Source of the DNA: Daedaleopsis sinensis
Taxonomy: Eukaryota > Basidiomycota > Agaricomycetes > Polyporales > Polyporaceae
Direction: 5' to 3'
Assembly (NCBI GenBank): GCA_033807695.1
Contig: CM066303.1
Span: 3,224,001-3,288,000 of the forward strand
DNA: 64,000 bases
Part shown: piece by piece, positions 1 through 10,445 of the stretch
How the letters are laid out: every line of letters begins with the position of its first letter
Position numbering within the stretch: position 1 is the stretch's first letter
Position numbers and translations under genes: made by a program
The notes under the pieces: model-generated
What the model saw: the letters and a program-made list of their open reading frames with translations, nothing else
Databases searched by the model: none
What the model was told of the DNA's origin: nothing

Positions 1-1665
1 CGTCTGCCACACACCGTGATAGGATTTTCGAGACACAATTGAGCAGGGCGATTGGGCGCCACGCTTTGGCCACGGTGTAGTCCGCCTTCCCAGGTTTCTT
101 CAGTACGACGGTGTCGGAGATCTTCCATCTGTCGGGGTAGTAGCGTAGCTCAAAAGTCGCCCGGAAGAGGCGGCCTAGGTGGGGCGTGAGCGTGTCGCCA
201 CAATGCTTGTAGACTTCGTTCGGGATCGCGTCCGGACCTGCGGCCTTGAATGAGCGTAGTGACTTGATGGCCTGTCGGATTTGACCGTCGGTGATGGGTC
301 GGAAGGTGAACTTGGGGGCGGGATACGGGCCCCCTGGGACCTGGACGTCGCCCGGGGGGAGGAAGAAAGTACGGTATAGCTCCTCCCCTTTGTCTGGATT
401 GGAGGTGATGGTCCTGCGCTGGCCGTCAGGCTCCGTTACCTTCAACGGGGGAATTCGAGAACGTCCGCCGTCCGTCGCTCCTGTCTTGAGGAAGCGGTTA
501 GCGTCCCATATCGTCCGTGCGTCTACCGAATCGATCCACTCATTCCAGTGGTCTTTTTTCGCTGTGCGAATGGCGTCAGTATAGCGATTCCGAAAACGTC
601 GGTACTCAGCGTGCGCAGGGTGCGCGCGCACCGCACGATGTTCGTGCGCGGCCCTTCCCAGCTTCTCCTTCTCCTTCCTCATCTTGGTGAGCTCCTTGGA
701 CCACCAGCGTTTTGCGTAGGGGGTGTCCGGGGCGAGGGGGGCGTGGTCGTCGATCGTAGCCTGCAGGTCGTCCATGAGCGCCGCGAGGGTCTCGTCGAAG
801 TCGTGCTGTGTCTTGATCGCACCCGGGAGGTCCCGAGCGTCTATGCGCGTTGCGAGCGCTGAGTCGAAGTCGCCCCAGTCGACCTTGCGAAAGTCGCGTC
901 GGAGTCGCTGCCGTGCCTCTTCTGTCGGCAACTCGAAGACTGTAAGAATGGGGAAGTGGTCAGTAAGAATTGGGCGCCGGTCCTCGGCGACCCTGCACGA
1001 CTGCAGGCGTTCCAGGAGCGGCTCGGAGCAGAAAACGTTGTCCGGGCGGGTGCGAGATTTGGAGTTCATCGACTCCAGTGTGGCGACCGACGCGGGGAGA
1101 GCCATCTCCATGCCTAAGTCCGCGACACGGTTGATAAGAAGTTCCGCTCGTACAAGGTTGTTTCTGGAAAAAAGTTGATGATTAGTCGGGTCGTCCCAGC
1201 TGGGGTGGTGGCGGTTGAAGTCGCCCAGCCACACCACATGGTGGTCGCCCTCGCCGGTTGCTACGAGCGTGCGGGTCGCCCGAGCGGCAGCGTGTATTGC
1301 CGTGTCGTGCGCGCCGTCCACGTAGAGGTTGAAGAGGAGAATTGTCGCGGCCGCTGTCTTGATCGATATCGCCGTGACGTCGGGATGGGGGACGTCCACC
1401 GGAGCCCAGGCGTTCGTCGAGAGTCGGGCGTTGACTAGGAGGACCGAGCGCATCCGCCCAGCGGTGTCCCTGTCACGAACGGCCGGGTACACGGTTCTCC
1501 AGTGTGGAGTGCTGCGAGTGAGGCGGAGGTGGTCCAGGTACGGCTCCTGGATCGCTATAATGTCAAAGTCAGTAGGGGGGGCACTGTGCAGAAGGTCTAG
1601 TTGGCCGTCCAGGGATTTGTTAATGTTTTGCTGCCATATGCGTAGGTGTGGGACGCCCGGGGCTT
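1..1665 (-). CDS. LINE ORF2: AP endonuclease and start of reverse transcriptase (partial)
   Basis: Product: endonuclease that nicks target DNA plus reverse transcriptase for target-primed reverse transcription. The minus strand is open from before 1665 to base 1. It begins LRIWQQNI, then shows the EEP metal-binding region IIAIQEPY, the WLGDFNRHHPSWDD loop, and LTDHFPI with the catalytic DH. After a linker (RRFRNRYTDAIRTAK) comes the RT N-terminal part: AAGPDAIPNEV, then VVLKKPGKADYT and WRPIALLNCVSKI. The polymerase core with the catalytic aspartates lies beyond the window. No ATG precedes the catalytic glutamate in this frame, and the frame overlaps the end of ORF1 in the -1 register, so translation probably depends on frameshifting or reinitiation (inference). 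No internal stop is seen. Confidence 0.88.
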
Positions 1666-3333
1666 TCAATATGTTGCTGGAGGCGGGTCTCGAAGGGGCG
1701 CGTTGAAGAACCCGTCGAGGTTGACCTGGCGGGGGCCTTGGGTTGCCGGAGCGGTGGGGAAGCGGTGGGAGATCTGGTCCCACAGAGACGGGGGTGGGGG
1801 CGCGCGTGCCAAGAGCTCATTGTCGGTTACCCAGGTGCCGGGGTCGCTCGTCACGAAGTACCTAAAGCCGCTGTCAGCTCGACGCGCGGCGAAATCGCGC
1901 ACCTTTCTGCGGTACGTGGGACAGGAGCGGTCCCACGCCGCGTGGCCGTCCTCCTCGCAGTTTACACAGCGGAAGTAGGCAGAGTCCTTGATTGAGCACT
2001 GGTCGGTGGGATGGTGTCCTGCGCAGACTGCGCAGATCGAGTGGCGGCACGGGCAGTCTCTGGCCAGATGGCCGTCGTATGCTTGACAGTTAAGGCAGCG
2101 CGCCGGCTCTCTGATGTCGCGCCGTACGATAACCCTGCGTCCCGCGATGGTGAGTCCCTTCAGGGCCTGGTTGGCCTGCTCGACGCTGTGGAAGGTCAGC
2201 CGGACGTGAGCAGTGCGTTGGCCCGCGTAGCGCTTCTCGATCTTCTTGATCCATTCTGCGTGCGCGACCGCGCCGTCTTGAAGCTCGTGGGCGCGCTCGA
2301 TCTCGCGCCATGCGTCCGCATTGTGCGGGTCGAACCCTACCGGGACACACTCTGCAACCAGCAGGTAAGTGCGCTCGACTATCTTGGCGTTCGAGCCCAT
2401 TTTTCTGGTGAAGGACGTGTTGACGTGGGGCCTGAGGAGCCAGCGCGCCAGTTCGCGCGAGGAGAGGGTGATGACGACGTCGCCGTGCTGCTGGATCTTC
2501 GCAGAGTCGAGTGTCGCGTCTTTCGGGGGCGTGAGCCCCTCGCCCGCCATGATGTCCACCGCCTGGCGGGCCCGTTCCAGAGCCTCCCGGTCCGACAACC
2601 TCGCGCCCTCCGCGTCGGTGATGGCTACGCCCCGCACCAGCACTTGTCGCTGGAGGAGGTCAGCGAGATCCACCGCCCGGCGCGTGCGTGTGGGGGCAGT
2701 GTCTAGAATCAGTTGAGGAGGGGGCAGCAGAGGCGCACCTGGTGGGATCTGCGCGTCGCGTAGCTCCATCGCCGCCGTCGCCGCCTCCAGCTTCCTTGTG
2801 GCCTCCGTCAGCTGCCCTGCACACTCTAACATCGCCCTCCGTGCCGCATCCATCCCTTCCGCCCCCGACGCGACCTCGTTCTCGACCTTATCCGCATGCG
2901 CGTCGAGGCGGAGAGTGAGCTGGGCCTCGATACGTTCTGCGACCGAGGAGACCATTTTTCCATGCAACTTCTTGTAAGCGACCGCCTTGGCCAGGTGGGC
3001 GAAGGCGATGAGGGACCTGCGTGCTAGGTCGGCCGTCGGAGCGGAGAGGGCGAGATGCAGGAGGCCGGTGATGAGGGCGGAGTCCGAGATCGCGTCGTCG
3101 CCCTCCGGGACGAGTGTCCTTTTGCGGAGGAAGCTGAGTGAGGCGTCGAGGTCGGGGAGGAGCTCCTCCGTCTCCCGGAACAGCTGCTGATGAGTCTTCG
3201 TCGTCGTCGTCGTCCTCGTAGCGGGCCTCGCCGGCGCTGTCGCTGCGCTGGCACCGGCGCCTACTTGCCGTCGCAGCTGTCTGGACGTGTCGCTCGCCGT
3301 TGGCGTCCTTTCGGACTGCCCAGTTTTTGTCAT
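1666..3333 (-). CDS. LINE ORF1: gag-like protein with zinc knuckles
   Basis: Nucleic-acid-binding ORF1 protein that packages LINE RNA. I chose the ATG at 3333 (MTKTGQSERTP), giving 555 aa; the upstream extension to 3981 reads as low-quality sequence. Visible order: Ser/Thr/Ala-rich N-terminus with a TRTTTTTKTHQ run, a helical region (about residues 50-220), a basic globular segment with WLLRPHVNTSF and GSNAKIVERTY, then a C-terminal cysteine cluster: CLNCQAYDGHLARDC, CAVCAGHHPTDQC and CVNCEEDGHAAWDRSC. These are CCHC-type knuckles typical of LINE ORF1. It stops inside the ORF2 frame, with ORF2 in the -1 register. It appears intact. Confidence 0.85.
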   Translation of the reverse strand: MTKTGQSERTPTASDTSRQLRRQVGAGASAATAPARPATRTTTTTKTHQQLFRETEELLPDLDASLSFLRKRTLVPEGDDAISDSALITGLLHLALSAPTADLARRSLIAFAHLAKAVAYKKLHGKMVSSVAERIEAQLTLRLDAHADKVENEVASGAEGMDAARRAMLECAGQLTEATRKLEAATAAMELRDAQIPPGAPLLPPPQLILDTAPTRTRRAVDLADLLQRQVLVRGVAITDAEGARLSDREALERARQAVDIMAGEGLTPPKDATLDSAKIQQHGDVVITLSSRELARWLLRPHVNTSFTRKMGSNAKIVERTYLLVAECVPVGFDPHNADAWREIERAHELQDGAVAHAEWIKKIEKRYAGQRTAHVRLTFHSVEQANQALKGLTIAGRRVIVRRDIREPARCLNCQAYDGHLARDCPCRHSICAVCAGHHPTDQCSIKDSAYFRCVNCEEDGHAAWDRSCPTYRRKVRDFAARRADSGFRYFVTSDPGTWVTDNELLARAPPPPSLWDQISHRFPTAPATQGPRQVNLDGFFNAPLRDPPPATY

Positions 3334-4711
3334 CGTCGGCGGTATGTAGTCTAAAGTATGTAAGTGTAGTCGTCTAATACCAAAGAGCCAGATGCGCCGC
3401 ACGCAGCCAACCTCCCCTGTAAGGCTGGAGCGTGGGAAGAATCCGGGTGGTGGTGGTAGCAGATCAAGGAGGGTCCTCGTGTCCGTGTCGGACGGGCAGA
3501 GGGGAACCCACTCCTCGCAGTCCAGAGCCCGATCCACGAGGGCATCCCGCAGAGACGCCACCGGCCGGATGCTGGCGGACATTGAGCACGCCCCGTGACG
3601 GACCCGCTCAACGAGAAGGGGCGGAGCAGGTCCAACTATCCACCGCGGCGACGGCTGCGATGGAGGTCGAGGCCGAGACGTGGGGCAGGGAGCTGTCGGA
3701 CCAGCCGATATCGATACCCGAGTCCAGCGACAAGGACTCGGAGGAGCGGCGAGTCGCATGGCCTTGAAACGGAAGTGACAGCGTCGAGTCAGCGTCGGGA
3801 TCAGTGAACATGTATGAATTACTATAGAGTACAAGGTGGCGCAGACTGCAGTAGATACTGGACTATCAGCCGGAGCGTGGTGCGCGAAGGATACCGGGCG
3901 AGTCGAAGTTCGGAAGGAAGCTAGAAGCTGCACACCGCGCTCTCGTGCGAGCGCACAGCGAGCCCAGTGGCAGACGCACATGTGCCCTTCACCGTTCGGG
4001 AGGGTTCTGCAGGGCTTATGTGTCGCTTCATGTCGATGAGTAGCCTCGTGCCTACCGGTGTAAATGGCGTGAGCACATGTCCCAGAATATCACTCTCGTG
4101 TAGCCGCGGTCGCCCATGCGAGTCCGAGTCGCGACATTGATGTTCGGTCTTCGTCCTGCAGCCACGGAGCTCAAACGTCGCCCCTCGCGCTGTGCGACGT
4201 CGAGTGGACTTTACATGTACTGCGGTTCTCGACAGAATCGCAGCGTACGGTGCATGGCTCGTCTCCCGATACCGTCTCGAGAGTGCATGCCATGGCCCAT
4301 CCTTGCACCAGATGTGCGGACGTCCGTCGCGCTGCACTGGGCGCATTATGTATGCACCTCCGGACTGAGTCGCGGAGGATGGGGACGTACCGCGTGTGCG
4401 ACGGTTGACAGTGCACGAGCTGCATCGAGCGAGCGGCCGGGCGACGTGCTTGTGTGTTTGGTTCGGTCCCTGGGTGTCGTGAGTGGAGACGTACAGGATC
4501 TGCCTCCAAGACATCGTGGGACCGGAAAGTGCGTGTGCATGAGTGATGTGGTACGTGCCTTGGACGCTAGCCTCGTGGCAGCGACCTCCTCGCAAATGTG
4601 TACGGTGTTCGACTCTAAGTGTTGTTGTCGTCTCTGCGAATCCAGCGTCCGTCTCCGGGTTCGGTACAAGTCTATGAGACTCAAGGTGAGCTCACGCACG
4701 TCCTGCAGGGC

Positions 4712-4755
4712 GGCGCATCCTGCACGTCTCATCCTCAATATGTGCAGGATGCGCC
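4712..4755. repeat. Perfect inverted repeat (14-bp arms)
   Basis: Arms 4712-4725 and 4742-4755 (GGCGCATCCTGCAC and its exact complement) flank a 16-nt spacer. Transcribed, this would fold as a stable hairpin. A diverged version lies at 4997-5023. Confidence 0.8.
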
Positions 4756-4996
4756 TCCGGCCCGATCTATGCTCGTACCTATGGGCTCTCGTCCCTAATG
4801 TCGAGCACAGCCGAGCTCCTGCAAACGGTGGATGAGCGCGGGGAGTCGTGTCTCGGGCGTTGTCCTGTCGCGTCGACCACCCGCGGTACCTGCGGCCGAC
4901 GAATTTGGCGTCCATTCCCGGGTCAGTGTTGCGTGGATCTACGTGGGGCTCAAAATGAGCGCACCGCACGCGCGGTCTTCTGCATGGCGGGGCGTC

Positions 4997-5023
4997 CTGC
5001 ACATCTCAAAATGAGACGTGCAG
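4997..5023. repeat. Second, related inverted repeat (12-bp arms)
   Basis: Arms 4997-5008 and 5012-5023 (CTGCACATCTCA against TGAGACGTGCAG) pair with one mismatch, a G-U pair in RNA, across a 3-nt spacer. It shares the core CCTGCAC-TCTCA with the hairpin at 4712-4755, so the two look like copies of one motif. Confidence 0.7.
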
Positions 5024-5934
5024 AATGTGCCTGCCAATACGGGGTTTGTGCTCGTACACGTACCTGTCGACTTTGTCGCGCTCGGCTGGTGTCCAGATGG
5101 ATATCACGTTGAGTTCTCCAAGGATCGTGGAGACGGCGATGCGCATGATATTGAGAGCACGCGAGAGCATGCGGAGAGGGGAGGGAATGACCGTTGAGGA
5201 CAACGCCGATGGGTCAGATGCGTACACGCCAGCTTGGGTACGTCGCGGACGCGTTCAAGCGCATTGAGCGCGTCTTACACGCGCACAGTGGGGGGGAAAG
5301 TACATTTGTTGCCCCCCGGGGGGGCGTAGGACGAGTTCATGCGCACGGAGCGCATTTGACAGCTGTTTCTGCCGGCGTGCAAGACTCGACAGTGCAGCAC
5401 AGATTCGTGCGCATCGTACGCGTGCGCTTTCTCCTGTTCAAGGTTTATGTGTAGTGAATACAAGAGCAATGACTCACCGAACCGGACCACACGCACACTG
5501 TGTCCCTCGGTCGCGGCCATTCCGGAAGGTTCATCTACGTCCTTTCTGCGAGGGCGTCGGCCGGGCAGGCGCAGGTGCGAGGGGACGCGCAGGGAGTATT
5601 GAACAAGTGCCAGGGGGTCGACGGACACGAGGGAGTGAGCGCAGGAGAGGATGCATGCGGCGGCGGCGGACACGGCTGCAGGGAGCACGCGAGAGCGCCC
5701 GATGCCCGTCACTGTGGTCCTATACCATGTCTCGCAACAGGACAGCAACCAGACTATGAAAGCGGTTCACGCGCTCATTGCTGCAGGAGGAGGACATCCT
5801 TCTCGAGAACTACGAAGACAGCCCGACTACATGGTGTTGCTCCCGCCAGAAGACTGGCCGGCCCCTCCGCTGGCCCAGCCTCGCGATCTCGCACATATAC
5901 GCAAAGTACACACTTCTCTGAAGCCAATAGCGCC

Positions 5935-6380
5935 TGGGGAGGGATCGAGGTTGTCGACTGATCGCCTAGACTCGATGATCCCCCTCGAGGATCTCGCTTG
6001 GGTCGCGGATACGGGTGGGCATGTGCATGACTCCTCCTCTGTGCGTGCTATTAGACGGTCCAAGTTCAACCTGCTTCGCCTCCTCGGCAGCAAGAACCCT
6101 GGCGATTTCTGGAGGGCGTACTCGGATTTTACCCGCAACAAAGCGCGTCCAACCGCGGTGACAGTGCAACAGCTCTATGAGGTGTTCAGACGGCGCATGA
6201 ACCCTCCCCAATCCCTGCCGACACAATTCGACTCACTCACTCACTCGCTCAACCGCCTGGTAGCTAAGACCATGCCGGATTGCTCCGAGGATACCACGGA
6301 TGGTCAGTTTTTCTCCAGGCCGTTCACGAATGAGGAGATCGAAGACGTGAAACAACACATCCGGAAGCCAAAGAGTCCGT
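5935..6380 (+). pseudogene. LINE reverse transcriptase, 5' fragment (split by insertion)
   Basis: The frame reads FNLLRLLGSKNPGDFWRAYS, then a linker ending QFFSRPFTNEEIEDVKQHI and RKPKS. In intact Agaricomycete jockey-like LINEs this segment is followed directly by G-K-D-G-V-S-Y at the start of the RT fingers. That continuation is found 2 kb downstream at about 8440. The endonuclease domain is missing, so the copy is 5'-truncated, as is common for LINEs. The exact left edge is uncertain; sequence upstream of about 5935 reads in frame but is not convincing. Confidence 0.75.
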
Positions 6381-6631
6381 ATTCCCGTTATTCCCGCGCT
6401 CCAGCGCTTCCGCGGGAATCCCCGGGGGCAAGCGCTCGGGCGTCGGCCTCAGGCGCCCTAGCACATTTCACAGTGCCCCGCCTCCATGTCAGGCCTAAGC
6501 CGAACAGAGGGTGGGGGCGGTCGGTGTGAACCAGCTGAGCAACCCTGGCCTTCTTGAACCAAGTCTACGTCTACCGCGCTACCCTCTATTATACGTCTAC
6601 CACTCTACCTGTATTGTCCTCCGAGATCACT

Positions 6632-7243
6632 ATGGCTACTAGTTCTACCCCTCTCTCCTGGCAGCCTACACTCACATTTGTGGATCAAAAACGATGTGCC
6701 AACCGCGGTTGCAAACACACGAAGGTCTCCGCAAAGTGTACCAAGGGGCTGTGTTCCATGTGCTGCGTAATTCTCCTGGATGCCTGCAGCTACCCTTCCC
6801 ATGATCGCAAGCGCACTCAAGAGCATGCTGCTAGAATGTCCCAACCGAAGCTACATGGTCCATGGTCCGTCATGCACCCGCTGCCCGCAGACATACCCAA
6901 CACGAACCGTATCAGGCTACTGGCCCCGAGCCCTCCTGCATCCCAGTTCGCCGAAACCCCGCCTTTCTCCCAGCTTCCCCCATCCCCTCAGCCCTCAGCA
7001 GGAGGTGCCACTCAGGGCCCTGGACTGTCCACTTTTGAGCTTGACCCCATCCTGCTAGACTCCCCCACACACTCGACAGAGCTCAACGCTTCTGGTGAGC
7101 GGCACCATCGCAAACCGTTCAAAGATGGCGATTGGAAGACTAGCTGGATGTGTCAAGAGGCAGATCACCGCCGTCGCGACGAAGCCGAGATTCTTCGCCG
7201 CAAGAATGTCATTGCAATGAGACAATCCTGTCGGCTAGCTTAA
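6632..7243 (+). CDS. Cysteine-rich zinc-finger-like protein, dispersed fungal family
   Basis: About 203 aa, unknown function. I chose the first ATG of the frame (MATSSTPLSW). The N-terminal third carries a compact cysteine/histidine cluster, RCANRGCKHTKVSAKC, then GLCSMCCV and DACSYPSHDRKR. This is a likely zinc-binding unit seen in many multi-copy Agaricomycete proteins. The middle is Pro/Ser-rich (residues about 90-150); the tail is charged (EADHRRRDEAEILRRKN). It lies inside the insert that splits the LINE, and its stop codon overlaps the stop of the convergent gene in a shared TTAA. No intron was needed to read it. Whether it is expressed cannot be judged. Confidence 0.55.
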   Translation: MATSSTPLSWQPTLTFVDQKRCANRGCKHTKVSAKCTKGLCSMCCVILLDACSYPSHDRKRTQEHAARMSQPKLHGPWSVMHPLPADIPNTNRIRLLAPSPPASQFAETPPFSQLPPSPQPSAGGATQGPGLSTFELDPILLDSPTHSTELNASGERHHRKPFKDGDWKTSWMCQEADHRRRDEAEILRRKNVIAMRQSCRLA

Positions 7244-8311
7244 TCCGGGGGCTTGTCCTCGCACACGACACCAGCTGCATCGCCATTGGCAGGTGGAGGG
7301 GATCCGATGCTGGTATCGACGCTCGTGGTGATGACTCCCGGTTCGTTCAACGCAAGCGGTGCACCAGCATCCTTGGAACGTGAATCGAAGTCGGTCTCGA
7401 GGGCGAGAGGGGGAGGATGGTCAGGGTCAAAGTCGGCGAGCTCCGTAACACTGTCGCGCAAGGCCAACATCGCGTCAGCACCCACACCCGAGGCCGACAT
7501 GGATGCACTCGAGGCCAGCGAGCCAGGGAGGGTGGCGAGATCCAACTCGACAACCTCGTCCACCGGAGCTGTGGCGTTGAAAGCATCCTCTGGCTGGCCC
7601 ACCCGACAGCGGCCCAGACGCTGCTGCATGTGAAATGCTGCCTTCCCCTTGATATTGTGGTGTTCTTCAAGCGCGCGATGCGCCGCGATATGGCAAGTAC
7701 GGAACCCGAGCTCAGACGGTGTGCTGCACCCCGCTACGACGCACTCCGCCTCCTTGCCCTCGTGTCCCCGACAAAACCGATGCTTCGTGGTTGGAAGGGC
7801 CCCCTTGCAGTGGCGCACACCACAGCTGGGACGTCCCATCTGAATGCCATCACATACAAGAACATCCACATACGCTGAGTGCGAGAAATTAGAACACAAC
7901 TGGCACAAACACAAGGGAAAACGTACAGTCGGACCCATCCGGCTCCTTGAACTTTCGGTAGCACTTCGAGCACCAATGCCGGAACTCAGGCTGGCCCACG
8001 CACTGCATGAACGTGTTTCGAATTTCCATAGCCTCAGTAAAGCGATCACACTGGAGGCCCGAGTGCGGCACTGTAAGGGCGTAGTGACGATCGGCGGCGT
8101 CACGGAGGAGCGCGAGGAGGGTGAATCCATCCCACACCTCCTCTGTGTGGAGCCTGTGTGCAGCGACTAAGCGATCAGGCCCGTCGAGACCCGACAAGGC
8201 CTCGTGGTATATATGGGCCGCGTTCGTGGCCGACGTCCAGGAGAGAAGGGAAAGAGTGGTGAAAAGGACCAGGACACGGTACTCGATGAATGAGTGTTCT
8301 GAAACCTGCAT
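7240..8311 (-). pseudogene. KDZ-transposase-associated CxC5/CxC6 protein, truncated before the KDZ domain
   Basis: Exon 1 (from ATG 8311) encodes a CxC5-like region: VWDGFTLLALLRDAADRHYA, then WCSKCYRKF. A 5' splice site GTACGT at about 7926 and an acceptor CTCGCACTCAG join it to DVLVCDGIQMGRPSCG, VRHCKG, HRFCRGHEGKEAECVVAGC and FRTCHIAAHRALEEHH, the CxC6-like cluster. In full-length relatives a C-x2-K-P segment leads on into the KDZ transposase domain. Here the frame ends VCEDKPPD and stops at 7240, just where the convergent gene also ends, so the catalytic domain is missing. Family assignment rests on recognised cysteine spacing. Confidence 0.7.
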
Positions 8312-8439
8312 GTACTCAGGATGGCCAGAGTAGTAAGTGCGGATGTCTTGATGAACGGCGTAGTTATTGTGATAAGTTGTCTGGCAATCTAATCGCTGCT
8401 AGTCAGCCTATGATACTGCAGCGAGCACACAGACGTACT

Positions 8440-10445
8440 CTTGGCAGCGCAACAGGGAAAGATGGTGTTAGCTACCAAGCGGTACTGGAGATCCCAACCG
8501 ACCACCTGCGCGGCCTCTTCCAGTCGTGTGTGTCTACCGGCACCATCCCTCAGCAATGGACGACTGCCGTCGTCGCGGCTGTGTGCAAACCAGGGAAGAC
8601 ACCGACCGATCCGGAGAGCTACCGGACGATCGGACTAGAGAGCTGTCTACTAAAGACGCTAACGCTACTGATTGAACACCGCTTGAGAGAGTGGGCGGAG
8701 TCGACACATCGAATACCAGAGGCTCAGAGTGGGTTCCGGACAGGCCAACGGACGGTCAACAACGCGTTCGTCCTCCGCGCATTGATCGAGAAAGCTCGCA
8801 GCATGCGCCGCACGCTGTATGTTGTCTTCCTAGATCTGACGAACGCATTCCCCTCTGTGGACCAGCCTGCCCTGTGGACGAAACTTGCGCGGTGGGGAGC
8901 GAAGGGCCCTCTCATGGACTGGCTACGCATGCTATACTCCACTCTGCGCTACGTTGTCCGCTTCAATGGACAGTGGTCGGATGAGACCTTCAAGTCTCTA
9001 GCTGGCATCCTCACCGGTGACCCTGCATCCCCGATCCTGTGGATTCTCTTCATCTCAGATCTCCGCTTCGATCCCGACGATGACGACGTATTCCTCAACG
9101 GATTGCGAGTCGCTTGTCTCCTCCTTGCGGACGACATCGCACTCGCATCACTGTCCCTGGCTGGGATGCAACGGGAACTCTGGCAGTTCGAGCGGTACTG
9201 CTCCCTCTGCTTCCTAACGGTCAACGTAGTCAAGACGATTGCGTGCATCTTTGGACCGATCCCATCCCCACTCCCCGATCATTTGCTGCACGGACAGCCA
9301 CTACACTTCGTGGACACTGCGAAGTACACGGGAATGACATTCATGACGGTCTCGCGCAATATATATTCACCGCCCAATACTCCAGAAAGGCGGACATGGC
9401 GAAGAAGGTCGCGAATGCTTCCCTCTCAATGCAATCCTACATCGGCTCCCTCCCCCCGCTGATGGCGATAACGCTGTACAATGCGTTCGTCGACCCCCAC
9501 CTGACGTCAGGGTGCGAGGTGGCTCTCGACACACGAGTCTCCGACCTGGAACCTCTTCTCAAAGTCCAGACCATGTACCTACGGCGCGCGCTCGGGCTGA
9601 GCTTGCACTCCCAGCTTCCTCCGCTGTACACCGAGACTGGAGTGTGGCCGCTACAGTACCGAAGGGCGGCGCTTGCCTTGCGATACGTGCTATACGTTGT
9701 GACAAGTGCTCCCCCGCTCGCGCTCGCCGCTCTACTTGAAACATGGACCTTGGCACAGCAAGGGGATAGCTCTTGGTGGAGCGACTTGTATCATGCGCTA
9801 CAAGCCCTCCCCGCACCGATAACCCTCCCTATACGATGCCGCCCCTCCAAGGAGGTCTTCACCGAGAGCCTCTCCCATCTCCAGTCGGCCCTTGCTCACT
9901 ACCTCCGCTCCCTCGTCGAGGGCTCGGAACGGCTGCCGCTCCTACGACTCCGCTTTCAACCCATCCCCCATCCGACACCGCTGTCTAGGGTATGCTGCTG
10001 GCAACCTCATCTTTCGCTGATGCGACGGCCACATCGGGAAGCTCTGATACGCCTGCTCGTATCGGACCACCCGCTTGCGATTGAAGGGCTTCGAAGAGTA
10101 CCTGGACCCCACATTCCGCGAGAGCGTCGAGTTTGTCGCCTATGCCGCCAGCGTTGGGCAGTGGAGAGCGAGACCCATGTGCTGATCGAATGCGCGGAGC
10201 ACCAAATCGAATGCCGAAGGACGCAGTACCTACAGGAAGTGGCCACGAGGATGCCAGCATTCACTCAGATCCAGCGGAGGTTGTCGTCGCCACAACTCCT
10301 CGACTATCTGCTGACCAGGGAAGTTCTCCTCCCTACGACCGCGCACTACGTATTCGACGCTTTCGAGATCGTCAACAGTGTGCCTATGCTGGTTCTCAGA
10401 ACCGAAGAGCAATGGTCGGCTCTGCCCACGCACGAGATGGGCTAG
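8440..10445 (+). pseudogene. LINE reverse transcriptase, 3' fragment with a frameshift
   Basis: Continuation of the split LINE: GKDGVSYQAVLEIP, then ESYRTIGLESCLLKTLTLLI, RT motif A in LYVVFLDLTNAFPSVD, motif B region AGILTGDPASPILW, and motif C as LLADDIALAS (LADD in place of the common YADD). Near 9355-9372 the frame shifts: the first frame reads KYTGMTFMTVSRN and then nonsense, while the second picks up YIFTAQYSRKADMAKK. The AT run AATATATATTC there suggests a dinucleotide gain. The rest carries the usual C-terminal domain ending with CRLCRQRW and THVLIECAEH, the Cys/His motif of these elements. Broken by both insertion and frameshift, so inactive. Confidence 0.85.

Larger units (their letters stand above)
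1..3333 (-). mobile_element. Non-LTR retrotransposon (LINE), partial, APE type
   Basis: Two overlapping minus-strand frames form a two-ORF LINE: a zinc-knuckle ORF1 followed by an AP-endonuclease plus reverse-transcriptase ORF2 that leaves the window at base 1. The order and motifs fit the Tad1/jockey-like LINEs of fungi; the clade is an inference. The 3' part of the element lies outside the window. The 5' limit is uncertain: the frame of ORF1 stays open upstream to 3981, but that extension lacks family features and may be 5' UTR. Confidence 0.85.
3334..5934. other. Stretch without a recognisable gene
   Basis: Several open frames of 60-240 codons occur on both strands, but none shows a domain, a coherent exon series or a family I know; composition is biased (CG-rich codons, Arg/Thr/His runs). 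The first ~600 bp may be the 5' end of the neighbouring LINE. Two related hairpins (4712-4755 and 4997-5023) are the only structured features noticed. Confidence 0.5.
6381..8439. mobile_element. ~2 kb insert splitting the LINE
   Basis: The LINE frame stops at RKPKS (about 6380) and resumes at TGKDGVSYQAV (about 8450). The segment between holds a cysteine-rich plus-strand gene and a truncated minus-strand KDZ-associated gene, which meet at about 7240. A hairpin with 9-bp arms (6390-6398 and 6411-6419) sits just inside the left edge. I could not identify a target duplication or terminal repeats, so the mechanism is unknown; it may be a compound of two insertions. Confidence 0.6.

Noticed and set aside
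3334..3981. N-terminal extension of LINE ORF1 to 3981
   Set aside because: Open but without LINE-like sequence; ATG at 3333 gives a protein of usual ORF1 length.
3921..5002. Minus-strand frames of 218 and 224 codons
   Set aside because: Overlap each other and plus-strand frames equally long; no domain, intron pattern or recognisable family.
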